DNA of 64,000 bases from Siphonodentalium dalli. Lineage: Eukaryota > Mollusca > Scaphopoda > Gadilida > Siphonodentaliidae. The notes beneath the pieces were generated by a model, which was not told the origin of the DNA, ran no database searches, and was given only the letters and a program-made list of their open reading frames with translations. The stretch is taken from positions 77,479,980-77,543,979 of the forward strand of contig CP136063.1 in the NCBI GenBank assembly GCA_032622095.1. Reading direction: 5' to 3'. Both the position numbers and the translations under genes were made by a program. Shown in pieces: positions 24,460-36,904 of this stretch; position 1 is the first letter of the stretch; each line of letters starts with the position of its first letter.

Positions 24460-26395
24460 AATTTCCTTTGGCACACCTTACATGTAAAACCCCTCCTCCG
24501 ATTATCACCAAACTTCATATGGATCTTCGAGGTGACATCTAGATGGGAGCCATCGAATTGCATCGAAATTCGTTAACAAAAACATTGCAGCCAGCAGCAA
24601 TCTTGGAAAATTTGAATCCATTGGCACACCTGCAGACTTATTTATTGGAAACATGTTTTGAAATGTTTTATAGGCAAGTTTATGGTCGTCTCTAGATGGG
24701 AGCTCTCGAATTTGAATGGTTTTCGACGAAAAAACGTGTCCGCTGGCAGCCATCTTGGATTGTACTCTATGTATGACTAAATCCTTTGGCACACCCTACA
24801 GACCACACCCGTCACCCGATAATCACTAAACTTCATACGGATCTTCGGGGTAACCACTAGATGGAAGACATCATTTTTTCTTCTCCAAATTCCGTTGAAA
24901 AACGTGACTACTTTATTCATCACACCCTATAGGCAATACCCCTCATCCGATCGTCGCCAAAACTCCATATTGAGCTTTGCGATGGCCTCTATATGGGAGC
25001 CATCGTTTTTGTTTTTTTCTCGAAAATTCGCTAAAACATACATGGCCGCCAACAGCCATCTTGGATTTCAAATTTGAATCCACCGGCGCAGCCCGCATTT
25101 GTCAGAGAAATGTTTTGAGAATTTACTGGCATGTGTAGGGCCACCTCTAGATGGGAGCTATCGAAATTGAACGCGTTCAATGAAAAACATGGCCGCCGGC
25201 TATTCTTTGCATGACTAAATCTTTGACGCCCCCAATATACCACATCCAATCATCACCAAACTTAATACGGATCTTCTGGGTGACCAACATAGATAAGAGT
25301 CATTTTTCTGAATTTCGTAAAAATAAATAAGAGTCATTTTTCTGAATTTCGTAAAAATAAATGGCCGCTGACAGCCATCTTGGGTTGCACTCTTTGCATG
25401 ACTAAATCCTTTGGCACACCTTACAGACCACACCCGTCATCCTTGTCATCACTAAACTTCATATGGATCTTCGGGGTAACCACTAGATGGAAGCCATCAT
25501 TTTTTCTTCTCCAAATTCCGTTGAAAAACATGACTACTTTATTCGGCAGACTCTATAGGCAACACCCCTCATCCGATCGTCGCCAAACTCCATATTGAGC
25601 TTCGCAGTGGCCTCTGTGAGCCATCGTTTTTCTTTTCTTTTTTTTCTTCGAAATTCGTTAAAACAGCCATCTTGGATTTCAGATTTGAATCCACCGGCGC
25701 AGCCCGAATTTGTCGGAGAAATGTTTTGAAAATTTACTGGCATGATTAGGGTCACCTCTAGATGGGAGCTGTCGAAATTGAACGTGTTTCGACGAAAAAC
25801 ATTGCCACCAAATACTCTTTGCATGACTAAATCTTTGACGCCCCCTATATACCACCAAGCTCCATGCAGAGTTAAGTCCCCTACGCAGGACTTACCGCTG
25901 CCCGCACCTAAACGTGCGTAATGTGAAGAAATGTCGGATTTATTTATTTGAGATTTTTGTAAGTTACAATTCATTCTGCATTATTCTGAGAAACTGAACC
26001 TTCCATATTCATTTGAATATAGTCTAGATCAAACCAGAATGAATTGTAACTGACAAAACACCTAAATAAAAAAATGTTAAATTTAATTAAGAAAATACGC
26101 GTGCCGGCAGCGTTCAGACATCGCGTAGCGAGGGGACTGAACTCTGTTTTACAGCTTGATATACCACATCCGATCTTCACCAAACCAGATACGGATCTTC
26201 GGGATGACCATTATAGATGAAAGTCATAACATTTTTTCCGAATTTCGTCAAAAAACATGGCCGTCCGCAACAATCTTGGATTGTACGCTTTGCATTACTA
26301 AATCTTTCGACACACTCTACATGTAACATCCCTCGTATGATCGGCACTAACTTCATATGGAAGTTCGGATGGCCTCTAAATATGAGCCATTACAT
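24460..26395. repeat. Tandem array of ~145-bp units (array I)
   Basis: About twelve diverged units, each with gccatcttgga, gcatgactaaatc(c)ttt, ggcacacc, an accaaacttcata block, cggatcttcggggtgacc, and ctagatgggagccatcg. Unit order is irregular and the array is interrupted by a MITE (25856-26158). A solitary unit lies at about 28735-28800. Short frames inside are repeat by-products. Confidence 0.85.
25856..26158. mobile_element. 303-bp foldback MITE with 9-bp target duplication
   Basis: The 9-bp direct repeat atataccac occupies 25847-25855 and 26159-26167. The element starts caagctcc and ends acagcttg; about 55 bp of each end are inverted copies (cagagttaagtcccct versus aggggactgaactctg). 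Inner arms also pair (gttacaattcattctg with cagaatgaattgtaac). The neighbouring array unit at 25227-25260 shows the uninterrupted site. A 9-bp duplication points to Mutator-like or Merlin-like transposition. Confidence 0.85.
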
Positions 26396-27484
26396 TATAT
26401 TTGCATACATTATATTTACGCTCACACATGCATTCGCGTTGTGGAACATGATTGCAGGACGTTGTTTGGGTGAAATACGTCACATGACGTCGCGCGCTGA
26501 CTCCAACTTGCATCCATTTGTGTATAATTACAACTACAGTCGTTTTCGCCGAAATGCGGGCATTTGATTGGTCGAGAGGCTAGCGCGTGACCTGATCTAT
26601 CAGTGCATAGACGTTGCAGTAGACGAGTCACATCGCGTAGTGATACTTTAAGAAAAATGGGCGAGTCGATAACCGTCGTCCCACACGACGTCCCCGGATG
26701 ACGTCAAAGCGCGGAACGAGAATTCCATTCGAATTTCAGTGAAAAAACAACTCGAAAACTCAATGCTAGAAACATTTGAAAAAGTAATTGATGTCTATAT
26801 TGCATGTTTCGGCTTCTTACGGACACTATACTATACATATATATATATAGGTCTGTTCATTTCAGCCGTATTCATGTTTTTGTAACGCTCTACTGAACAC
26901 TAAAAGTTCGTGCCGCGTTTTTCATTTGTCCAATTTTCGAAAGAGCGTCCATGACAACGTGTATAGTTACTGTGTGAACACAAATTATCATGAATCAGAG
27001 TGATCAACAGGCTGATGAAGATGGATAATTTTATTGGAAATAAATAAAATGTGTTACCCGATTACAACCCTATTAACATTTATCTGCTTCATAACAATGG
27101 TAATGACATGGCATTTGTGACGAGAACATTAATTTTGTTTACAAAATTACATCGGCCACCGGCATGATCGGGCTCGGGGCTGGTGTTAATAATTTACCGG
27201 AGATCACTATCCAATCGCTTCGGATTCGACTCTGTGTGTGTTGATAATTGTTGGGTTATTATTGAGTCATTTTATACGTAATCGTAGCCAAACAAGTAAT
27301 TTTTGTTATCATGGATAGTTCATTGCTGAAAATTGAAGTTGAGGTGTAAATATTTATTTTCTGAAAGATTGCTTGGTGAAGTTGCTCGTTGACAATTTCG
27401 GCCAATTTATTTTCGGCCCATCAACCAAATTCGGAGATCGTCCAACGGAAAATCCTGTTTTGGCAATTAATTTTCTGAGATGGA
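26396..27484. other. Unassigned ~1.1-kb stretch
   Basis: A CG-richer block at 26440-26720 (several acgtcac-type motifs) carries mirrored short frames but nothing recognisable. A TA microsatellite lies at 26835-26849. Confidence 0.35.
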
Positions 27485-28000
27485 TTAAAGACACGGTTGG
27501 CCTTGGTGGTGGGTATCCTGTGAAAATATCTCCACCCGTCAAAAACCGCAACAAACATAATTAAGAACATCAAAATGTAGATAGACTTTGTCCGTATACA
27601 AATAAGAAATATCGCATAAACAGTATGCTATGGTCATATGTTTGACCATTGTTATGTAAACAAAAGCATAAAAAAGTAACTTTTTCTGGTGTTTGTTTAT
27701 ATTATGAATTTATGATGGTAAACATAAAGAGCGTTCTTTGTTGGTGAATACCTGATATGGTACTAATAAAGAGCGTTTATGCCATTTGTGTGTGATTAGC
27801 CAGTAGCATTGTGCTGTCTTCTGTAACACAATCAGGCTCTTGCGTATGTAAAATATAGTAGGTCTTTATGATAACATGCTGTTTACGTGATGGTCATGGT
27901 ATATATGAACGAAACTGTATGCGTTTTACTGTTTTTTCTGTTTACGGTGATTGGAACAAATATGAATATTTTCGACAATTAAGGCCGCACGTGCCTTTAA
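27485..28000. mobile_element. Family A TTAA-flanked element
   Basis: TTAA at 27485-27488 followed by agacacggttggcc; cacgtgcct before TTAA at 27997-28000. At 516 bp it is nearly the reverse complement of 52205-52706 over its whole length. Internal gagcgtt boxes (27730 and 27770) recur as isolated fragments elsewhere in the window. Confidence 0.85.
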
Positions 28001-28042
28001 TAGTAGATAGTTGAATATAAAGTATTATCGTTGTAATTATAA

Positions 28043-28179
28043 GCCATCAACGTCGTTTTCCGTTGATCTATGAGCCTATAGACCGACCAGTAGACGAATA
28101 ACATACTTAGTATGTTATGTTATTCGTCTACTGATCAGTCTATAGGCTCATAGATCAACCGAAAAACGACGTTAATGGC
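28043..28179. repeat. Near-perfect palindrome, ~65-bp arms, 4-base loop
   Basis: Left arm 28043-28108 and right arm 28112-28179 pair almost completely (gagcctatagac with gtctataggctc; agtagacgaataacata with its inverse). A transcript would form a stable hairpin. It lies 40 bp from family A and 60 bp from family D. Confidence 0.85.
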
Positions 28180-28242
28180 ATATGTAGATGCAACTTGCAT
28201 CAAGTCACGAGAATAACGTTGGAACTGTGGCATAATGCTCTT

Positions 28243-28616
28243 TTAAAGAGACAATATGGACTTGTTCGAGTTCGTGATACTGATATGTTAGTATTCAGGC
28301 GTTTTGCCAATCTGGAGAATGTAGCATTCTACTAACATCGCCGAAAATTTCAAAGAAATCGACCATACCACCCAATAGAAAACATCGTTAAAACTACGCT
28401 CAATTGAAATATTTACATCTGGATTCGGGACGCAACAATCGGCGACAAACAAACACAAATGATTTCGCCACCCAAAGTCAGTGCATTTAGTTAAAATATC
28501 AGAATGACGGCGTGTGTTGGCAATTTGGATTAATATTCGTAAAAAGAACAACTTTGAGCAAGATTATTCTCCATTTCTATTGGATCACCCTACCGGAGTG
28601 TTTCACTTCACTTTAG
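28243..28616. mobile_element. Family D MITE
   Basis: TTAA at 28243-28246 then agagacaatatggacttg; the right end tcacttcacttta is followed by TTAG, a likely mutated TTAA. The full length aligns in reverse complement with 35619-35999 (tagcattctactaacatcg, gtaaatatttac-type, agattattctccatttctat). Confidence 0.75.
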
Positions 28617-29222
28617 TCTGCCAGTTGAGTGTAAATATAAGTAATGGATGTCTATTTTGTTGCGTGCCAACTTGCAAACATACTCTATGGAACGCAAGCA
28701 AATCAATATTCATTTCTTAAATTCTGAAAGTCGTTAAAACATGGCCGTTAGCCATCGAATTCATCGGCACACCCTGTAGCCCACAATTATTGGATAACTG
28801 TTTTAAATGAAAGCAAAGTCACCGTCGTAATACATTCACTGACATTATTTTACTTTCCATATTCTTTATCATTAAATTGTCTTCTCAGCATAAAATCAAT
28901 GCCTTCCCCCAGTTGAGCTACAGTGTAATTGACACTTTCAATTCTATTTTTTAGGGTTTTTTTTATTGCATATGAAACTCTTTGTATCGAAGTCGCTGAA
29001 AATCCCAAATCGAATGTTTGGCGACTTATGTGTGTGTATTGAATAAAAGTAATTCGATCCTTGTCAGTGCATGCAGCGACTGCTAGTTTGCTAGTTGTTG
29101 TGACATATTACAACGCCTATACTTGTAGATGTCGAGGGTTGACTAAATTGAACAGCTATGGACATGAACCATATATACATAATATGGTAAATATACACAC
29201 CTAATGCGCATAAGATTGTCCA
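28617..29222. other. Intervening stretch with one solitary array-I unit
   Basis: 28735-28800 carries aaaacatggccgttagcc and ggcacaccctgtag, one displaced unit of array I. The remainder has no recognised feature. Confidence 0.5.
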
Positions 29223-29566
29223 CGTATAAACGGACAATCCGTACCTAAAATGATCGTTAATTAATGGACAATCCGACGCTCTTTAAAAACACTTCTTCGA
29301 ATATTTCCGTTATTTCGTCAAAAACTCCTCTTCAAATATCTCCGTTATTTCGTCAAAAACACTTCTTCTCATACAAATCGCCCTTATTTAGTAAATTCAC
29401 ATTCTTTATAGAGTTATTGCCCTTCATATTAAATATGAAGCTAACATGCAGGATTAGCTATACATGTCGTCATTTAGTGGACAATCCCAAGGTCGCGTGC
29501 CACGCGTGGTCGGATTGTCCATTAATTAACGAACATTTTAGGTACGGATTGTCCGTTTATAAATGG
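29223..29566. mobile_element. Foldback element with ~55-bp inverted ends
   Basis: Left end 29223-29278 (cggacaatccgtacctaaaa, ttaattaatggacaatcc) is mirrored at 29509-29566. The box ggacaatcc recurs at least six times in both orientations. The interior has a 40-bp tandem duplication (ccgttatttcgtcaaaaac at 29306 and 29342). Superfamily unknown. Confidence 0.75.
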
Positions 29567-29689
29567 CCAATCCTTGAAGAATTGCCTGTAAATACATGTA
29601 CATGTGTTTAAGCTGTAACCGGTAGGCATCTTTCAAGCTTTGGGGGCCTATGATAAACATCACATTACAGGAAGCAGTTATATATCTAT

Positions 29690-31420
29690 ATTTGCGAATG
29701 TACGTCTGTCTGTCTGTGTTCTATAGAAATGAACGAGGGACCATCTAGATCCAAAGGGATCTAACATGGGTAACTTTTTAAAGAGGAATATAATGGTGCG
29801 GATTATAATTTCTAAAGTGACGCTGTTGTTGTCAGATGTGGAAACGGGGGTAGGGGCAGTAAATGCTTTCGTCGCCGATTTCCACCAAACTTATACATAA
29901 TCATCTTCATAATATGAGGAGTCTAATGGTGTGGCTTACATCTGTCATAAATGTCACCATTCATGTAAGCGGAGCACAGAGGGGGAGAGGGGCACCAACA
30001 TTGATAAAAAATATTGTTTGCGCCGATTTCCACCAAATTGATACACATTCTTCTCCATGATATATATAATACATCTAATTGTGTTATGTGTAGACGCCAA
30101 ATTGGCACCGTTTGCATTTGCTATGGGAGGGGCACTAAATTTTATAAGAATTTGTTTAGTCGCCGAGTACCACCAAACTTATACATAATTATCTCCATGA
30201 CATTAAGAGTCTAATGGTGTGGCTTAAAGTTGTCAAATATGGCGTCACTCCAGTCACTTAAGGGGAGAGGTGCAGCAACATTAATAATAATATTTTAGCG
30301 CCGATTTCCACCAACTTGATACACATTCTTCACCATGATACGAGGAATTTAATCGTGGGGCCAAATTGGTTCCGTACATGTGAAAGATGGGGCACTACAT
30401 TTGTAAGAATTTGTTTAGTCGCCGATTACCAGCATACTTATACATAACCATATTCATGATGTCAGCAGTCTAATAGTGTGGTTTAAACATGTCAAAAGAG
30501 GGGTCATTCGAGTCAGGGGTTGGTGCCAGGGGCACACAGAGAGGGACAACACAAATGGTGAATTATTTTTGTCGCCGATTTCAACAAATAATCATCTCCA
30601 TGACATGGCGCCGTTGGCGTCAGGGGTGCACGAAAGGGAAGAGTGACACACAAAGTTATAATACAACTATGTTTTAGCGACGATTTCCACCAAATTGATA
30701 TATATTCTTCTCCGTGATACGATGAATCTAATCGTGTGATTTAAAGATGCCAACTTGGTACCGTTTGGGTGCGAGACTGGGGGGGGGGGGGGGGACTAGA
30801 TTTGATCAGAATTTAGTTGCCAAGTACCAACAAACTTAAATAATTATCTCCATATCAGGAGTCTAATGAACGTGATTTAAACAGGCGGACGCATGAATGC
30901 GGAGGTGAGGGGCACCAAATCTGATAGAAATATGTTTAGCACTAATTTCCACCAAATGCATACACGTTATTCTCCAATGATACACGGAATCAAATCATGT
31001 GTGTTATAGACGCCACACTTGGTACCGTTTGGTTCAAGGGTGGAGAGAGGAGGGGCACTAACATTGATAAGATATTTTTGCCGATTACCAAATAAACGTA
31101 TACATACTCATCTCAGTGATATCTGGAGTCTAATGGACGTGGTTTAGATATGTCAAAAGTTGCGCCATTTGAGTCATGAATGAAGACGGGAGGGTCAACA
31201 AAGCTGATACACAGATGTTTAGCACTAATTTCCACCGAATTCATACACATTCTCCTCCCATGATACTAGGAAGCATATCATGTGTGTGTTAAAGACGCCA
31301 CGTTTGGTGACGTTTGGGTCATGGATGGAGAGAGGAAGGGCACTAACATTGATAAGAATGTTTTAGTCGCCGATGTCCATCAAATTGATATTATAGTCAT
31401 CTCCATTATTCGTTCTAAGA
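29690..31420. repeat. Tandem array of ~145-bp units (array II) with (TCTG) microsatellite edge
   Basis: About eleven diverged units built on cgccgatttccaccaaa, tatacataatcatctccatga, gagtctaatggtgtgg and a ggggcacyaacattgataag block. Two variants alternate (tatacataat and gatacacattct), giving a dimer near 290 bp. A tctgtctgtctgtg tract sits at 29704-29718 just before the first unit, as in pearl/HINE elements. No terminal hairpin with CTAG was convincing at the right end. Confidence 0.85.
30779..30794. repeat. 16-bp G-run
   Basis: Homopolymer inside array II. Comparable runs occur at 18122-18137, 33224-33237 (C), 38780-38798 and 48686-48704 (C). Confidence 0.9.
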
Positions 31421-32645
31421 CGTTTTTGGATTTGAAATTTCACAACATCGACAACATATAATAGTGACCTCATTAAGTCACTTGAACAATTGTATCTTCT
31501 CTACTGTCATATGTATATGGGGACGGGAAGCGGGGCATTCATATAGTGAGCTAGCAAGACAGATACATAGAAGAAAGCCTTAAAAGTATATTTATCATTA
31601 TATTTAAGAGATGCATATTTACTTGCAAAATGAGGGACCTTGAACCGTCTGAGGATGGCATGTTAGAATTGCTCATGTATTAAAACACAATTTAATCTGT
31701 CCCATTCAAGATATTTTCCACAAAAAAGATACAATTTGTCAAGAGAGATGAAATGCATAGAAGGCCTGTTCAAAAATAGTGATCACAGTGTGCAGTCAAA
31801 TATAGTTTCTTCTGAGATAAAGGAAAACACATCCCGTAGCACGTGACTTTTCAGGATACCTCTGGCATCTAGAAAGGGTACATATGCCCGATACGTATTA
31901 TTTCTTTCATTGTTTAGAACAGCTTGACATAAACAACTTAAAATCTCGCTCTATGTCGGGCACATGTAGCTGACATATAGCAACATTTCTTTTAAACTGA
32001 AAATGCTTAGCCAGTATATGCAACATGAAGAGAGGAGCACCAGGCATTTCTTAAAACATCTGTATCTTCATGAATATATGATAATCAGGTGTCATTAAAC
32101 TCTTAGTCTAACCCACTAGATTGACTTATACATCTCTCTATGTAAAACCCAACTGTCGTTTTTTTTTTATTATAAATAATTGTGTGTTTATGATGTTCAC
32201 GTTTTGATCCCAATAAAAATATTTAAAAAAAACATAAAATAAAAAACAAACGCCAATTCCAAACACGTCGACTTTATGATTTAAAACATGATAATGTCTG
32301 AAGTACGCGCATGCAGTTGTAAATAAATAGATACTGTTTTATTGGTGGGATGAATTAATCGTGATAAACAAAATGACAATCACTCCGACAACGTGAGCCA
32401 CTATACTTATAATCCATGTATAAGAATGACGTTTCGTGGTTCCATTTAGAGATACTACAATTTATGAGAATACGTCTAACAATTTGAGCAAGAATATTCT
32501 CTATTCCCACCAAATGTCCACATCATATGGTTTTACATCACTTGGACAACCTGGACAACGCCGGGTAACCCTGCTAGTATATAAAATAATGGACGTTATC
32601 ATTTATGTTCGTCTGCACGACGTTATTGAGAATCAGTTCACTTAG
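31421..32645. other. Unassigned stretch with possible Helitron terminus
   Basis: About 32410-32535 resembles part of family D (gagcaagaatattctc, ttttacatcactt). Directly after it, ggacaacgccgggtaaccct is followed by gCTAGT at 32575-32580, which looks like a decayed Helitron 3' end. The rest is featureless. Confidence 0.4.
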
Positions 32646-33265
32646 GTAGCAATACACGATTTCCAGCAATTTTGGTCAACCTGGGAGGGGTACCGTACTT
32701 CAAATGAATGCTGAGCCATTATCTTTGGCATAGGTCACATCAAGCATGTATTAATTTCGACAGAACATTTAGTTGTAATCATTTGTCTGTACTTTAGCTT
32801 CTTTGTAAAATTTGTCATTGAGTCATGCCCCTTGGTTCGCACACACAAAACGCTAAATTTTACCCATTTGTTTTTTTTTACTCAAATTGACCATTTTCAA
32901 CCGAAAAACAGACCACGATAGAGCGAATGTCAGTAAATAAGCTTCTTCCACCCGATAGAGCTATGTTAGAGCTGAGAAATATTTGAAATAGAAAAAAAGT
33001 TATCGTATCAATTTGAAAAAAACGTCTTGCAAGCTCAGATAACATAATTCAGGGGAGAGAAATCGTGCTATTTCAATAACACAGAGTTGGCCTTCACTGA
33101 AAATCCTGTTGCGTATCCAAATTTCCCACTTTTTGGAGAACTTTCCAAGTTTTGTTAAAACAATTTACACAGGCTACACTGGTTGCTATGCCCCCCCCAT
33201 ATACTTATTTTTCTATTTTCAGACCCCCCCCCCCCCCTACAACCCGATAAATCGTGTACTGCTAC
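32646..33265. mobile_element. Family G element (uninterrupted copy)
   Basis: 620 bp bounded by gtagcaatacacgattt and aaatcgtgtactgctac, an inverted pair of about 17 bp with one mismatch. It aligns along its length with 39809-40585. Two C-runs lie near the right end. At 32851 (aaaacgctaaatttta) it preserves the empty site for the insertion in the other copy. No clear target duplication. Confidence 0.7.
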
Positions 33266-34680
33266 CTTACTTAAATTGTAAATATTCAGGCGAAAAATCG
33301 GAATCAAACATGGCGGAAACATGCTAGCTCCATATTGTTGTTATCATACTGCTGGCATATAACTTGTACGTCAGTCATCCTGATGGCCAAGGGCGCGCCG
33401 TCAATCAAACCCCGCTGAATCGGCCGATTAGCGTCAAACGGAGGCGAGACTGGTCGTTGTGGGTGTCATGCCGGACCAAGACGTCTTGGACAATACATAT
33501 TACCGATAAGATGGTTATTCAATCAAGGCGCGTGTTCCCTTGTTATTCCGCTCGGGTTGGAATCTCTGAGAGCCGTTTACGGTGGCTTAGAAGTACGGAG
33601 TACGGAAGTACCCAGTGTTTCCCGGTACTTTTAGAACCGCTCGGCATTATTAGGCCCACATGTACATGTCTATTCAATGTCTGTCCAATGTGGGCGAGTT
33701 GCTGCATGAAATACGATTGGAATGGGGAATTGTAATCTGGCTGAATTTTGTGGGCTGAACCATATATGGCATGGGTCAGGACTGGATCGGTCTGTTGTGC
33801 ACAACAATAGTTGTTTTTAATGAAGATAAAGGAATAACAAGTGAAGTAATAATTTTTATTATATGCATGCTTGCCTATAAGATATCGGGAATTTACCGAA
33901 ACGTAGATATTTGTATGTATCTCTTAGAAGCCACAGTGAAATAACGAAATCGTAGGTTTCGTTATATTTCACTGAATAGCCTGCCGGTGGTTTACACGAG
34001 CGAACAAATTGAAGATAAATTCTATAACCGAGCGTTATAGTAAATTGTCTGCAAAATTATTGGTTATAACCCATAAGTTTATTCGAAACAACAGTTATTT
34101 CTTATAATTTAATCCGTTGTTTCACAGGGGAACCAGCATAATTATGTAGAAGGCTTTGTCAGTTAGGTCGGTGTTTTCTACGCGAGGTGGAATGGTCTAT
34201 CGGTGATATTAACCCTCTGTACAGTATCTCCATACATTCGTCGAACGCACATCATCCTGATGATCCTGATATGGGGCTTGTATCTGCTACAACGACGATA
34301 TATCCCAACATACTAAACCAAACCTGAGGTGTTCACAACGCAATAGCACATGCAGAATCATACCAAAAAAATAAGTTATTTTTTATAAATTTGACATCAG
34401 AATACGCAACAAAAAAAGAGCGCCATTGTTATAAACGACTCACATACAGTGACTATTGTTTACGGAATCATTGCCGTAATGTTTATACTCTGTAAATCGT
34501 CCGAAAAAACGTAGTAAATATTTACATTGTGCGTAGTTCAAACATTGTGTTCTCTAAAATGATACAGTCGATATGGATGGAATTTTTTTGATAATCTTAG
34601 TTGATTGGTACGTTCTTCTGGTGGATATAGTGTTTGGTTAATAACTTATCGGTTGCATTCACTAAAGTAAGTCCATAATA
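33266..34680. other. Unassigned stretch with a 41-bp hairpin
   Basis: 33934-33974 is a hairpin (cagtgaaataacgaaa with tttcgttatatttcactg). A 123-codon plus-strand frame at 33364-33735 sits in a GC-richer patch but matches nothing I know. About 34490-34580 shares gtaaatatttac and tgtgttctct blocks with family D. Confidence 0.4.
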
Positions 34681-34775
34681 TTCACAGGTCCCCTGGTGCG
34701 ATACCACCACTGCAGGTATATATACTAATACAATGTATACCTGTAGTGGTGGTATCGCACCAGGGGACATGTGAA
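34681..34775. repeat. Palindromic pair of the 48-bp minisatellite unit
   Basis: Left arm (ggtcccctggtgcgatacca, from 34687) and right arm (34736-34768) are inverse copies, and both are the unit of the 16.4-kb minisatellite. The solitary inverted dimer shows the unit exists outside the array and can arise as a foldback. Confidence 0.85.
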
Positions 34776-35618
34776 AATATGTCTTTAAGCGCACGGTGAA
34801 CTCTCCGTGAGACATTTACAATGACCAAGCACCGGTTACAGATTCTTTAGCTTCCTTCTATTCTTTCATGCAAATCCATATGATTTTATAACATACTTGC
34901 GAATGACCCACTCGGTCCAATATATGTCCTTCTTTGTATCCGTGACACCCATTATTGTGGCTAAGAGCGTCGGACAATAGTCAAATGTAAAGGTCATCAG
35001 TCGAACACACATATACAAACCGCTACATTAAATATTAATGGCTAAGTTTTCTAAGAATAGCTGCAGATTATTCTAATATTTTCCCGTTACGCCCTTTAAC
35101 ATATTGTGAATTGGATTTCTACTTCCGATTGAAACTCTTTCTCGGAGATATGATCGATGAAAGTCCTGACTTCGGACATCGATCATGGATTTGTTCAGCG
35201 TCACGAGAGTGTCCTTTTATCTCACAACCAATACACCATCTACCCATAACAATATCGTATGTCTGGGACCTTCGAATGGCTATCCAGCTATTCAGATATG
35301 TATAAAGCCAAGACGTTGTGACTTGTATCGATTTCAAATTGCCAGTGCAAACACAATTGTCCCACTTCGTCCAAATCATTAACGAAAATCAGCCAAATAA
35401 AGTTTGCGTCAGACACATATATCTGAGTGTATGGCATGTCTAAAGGTCTGCACGCATGTAAGGGCAAACTGCTTCGACGAGTAGGCATAGCAACGCGCGT
35501 CAATTACAGCCGCCAAAATAGGACAGAATGGAAAGTGGAGATGCCATGCATCATTCGAATCAAATGTATGAATGCCTTGCCGGAGCCAATCCTTTGAGAT
35601 TTATATTCCATTTCCATG
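34776..35618. other. Unassigned stretch
   Basis: Overlapping open frames on both strands at 35110-35500 look partly protein-like but lack splice or family support. A short palindrome atgatcgatg../catcgatcat lies at 35151-35186. Confidence 0.35.
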
Positions 35619-35999
35619 TTAAAGTGACATGTAACACTCCAGTAGGGTGATCAAATAGAAATGGAGAATAATCTTGCTAAAATTAGTGATTTTTACGAAT
35701 ATTAATCCAAATTTACAACACGCACACCGTCATTCTTATATATGCATTAAATGCAATGACTCTCGATCGCGAAGTCATTTGCTTTCGTTTATCGCTGATA
35801 ATTGCGCCCCGAATCAAGATGTAAATATTTACAATTGAAGGTAGTTAATACGATGTTTACTATATATGGAGTGGTATGGTCCATTTCTTTGAGATGTTCG
35901 GCGATGTTAGTAGAATGCTACATTCCCTCAGTTGACATAGCGCCTGAGTACTAATTAATCAGTTTCACGCACCCGAACAAGTCCATAATATGTCTTTAA
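35619..35999. mobile_element. Family D MITE, best-preserved copy
   Basis: TTAA at 35619-35622 followed by agtgacatgtaacactcc; gtccataatatgtct before TTAA at 35996-35999. 381 bp with both TTAA flanks. Reverse-complement relative of 28243-28616. No ORF. Confidence 0.8.
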
Positions 36000-36117
36000 A
36001 ATTATCTATAATACATATATAATATATATTAATATGGTATATAATCAAAAGTATTCGAAAAGTAATCGACAATACTCTTGAACGTTCAAAGTATTTGAAT
36101 TCAAATGCAATACTTAT

Positions 36118-36904
36118 AGGTCCCTGGAATTTAATTTATTATTAGAAAAAATTAAAACGGAGATATGTCCCGCATTGGCACCTGAAATATTATAACCTAA
36201 AACAAAACAACATGTCAATTGTACACATACGTGTAACTGAAATTGACTGGTATCCTAATTAAAACTAGACCCGCATATTTTCATTTCAATATCAATTCCC
36301 ATGTAATAAATTTTTTCAAACGGGAGGAATCGCGCCAATGAAATTACCTGCTCATCGAAGGGTGTGTTTCTCGACCAATCAAATGCTTCCGACAAAACCA
36401 ATAATTATTGACACTTTGTCACTTATCACAAGCCCCGCCCAATGTTCCTAAAAATAATTATTACGCAAAGCAAAAGTGAGTGAAAAAACGAGGCTGATCT
36501 TGGCGAAATCGAAATTATGGACGTTGCAATTACGAATGTATTGCATTAAATAGGCATTTATTCACTGAAACAAGAACATGAGAATATTCAACGAAGCTTA
36601 TTTATCTACAATAAAGACTGCAGCCATTGTTTATAACAAATGTGGGCACTGCCGCATGTCAATCAAACAGTAAACAGTGCCTATTTCGAAACATGGATCT
36701 TGATGAGCTGTCGCGAGCTGGAGATTATCCGTTCATCTCTGAAATCATTTTAAGTACCGGAGTCTCTATAGACTCATTGTTGACTGTAACGAAACCATGG
36801 TCGGTCTAGTTTTAATTAGACTGCACATTGGTCCCTTGAATTCAGTATTAGAACAATAATTTCAACGGAGATATGTCCCGCATTGGCCCAAGGAATGTTA
36901 TAAT
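36118..36904. repeat. Duplicated ~95-bp block flanking unassigned DNA
   Basis: acggagatatgtcccgcatt and surrounding sequence occur at 36118-36215 and 36828-36904. The second copy is cut by the Helitron-like insertion and resumes at 37494 (tctaaaataaaacaacatg). Between the copies, tctagttttaattaga (36803) is inverse to tcctaattaaaactagac (36254). The copies probably form a larger old element. Confidence 0.6.

Noticed and set aside
24460-31420. Arrays I and II as coding repeats of a large protein
   Set aside because: Unit lengths vary and frames break within nearly every unit.
33364-33735. 123-codon ORF in a GC-richer patch
   Set aside because: No motif, no splice signals, and other frames of the same patch are partly open too.
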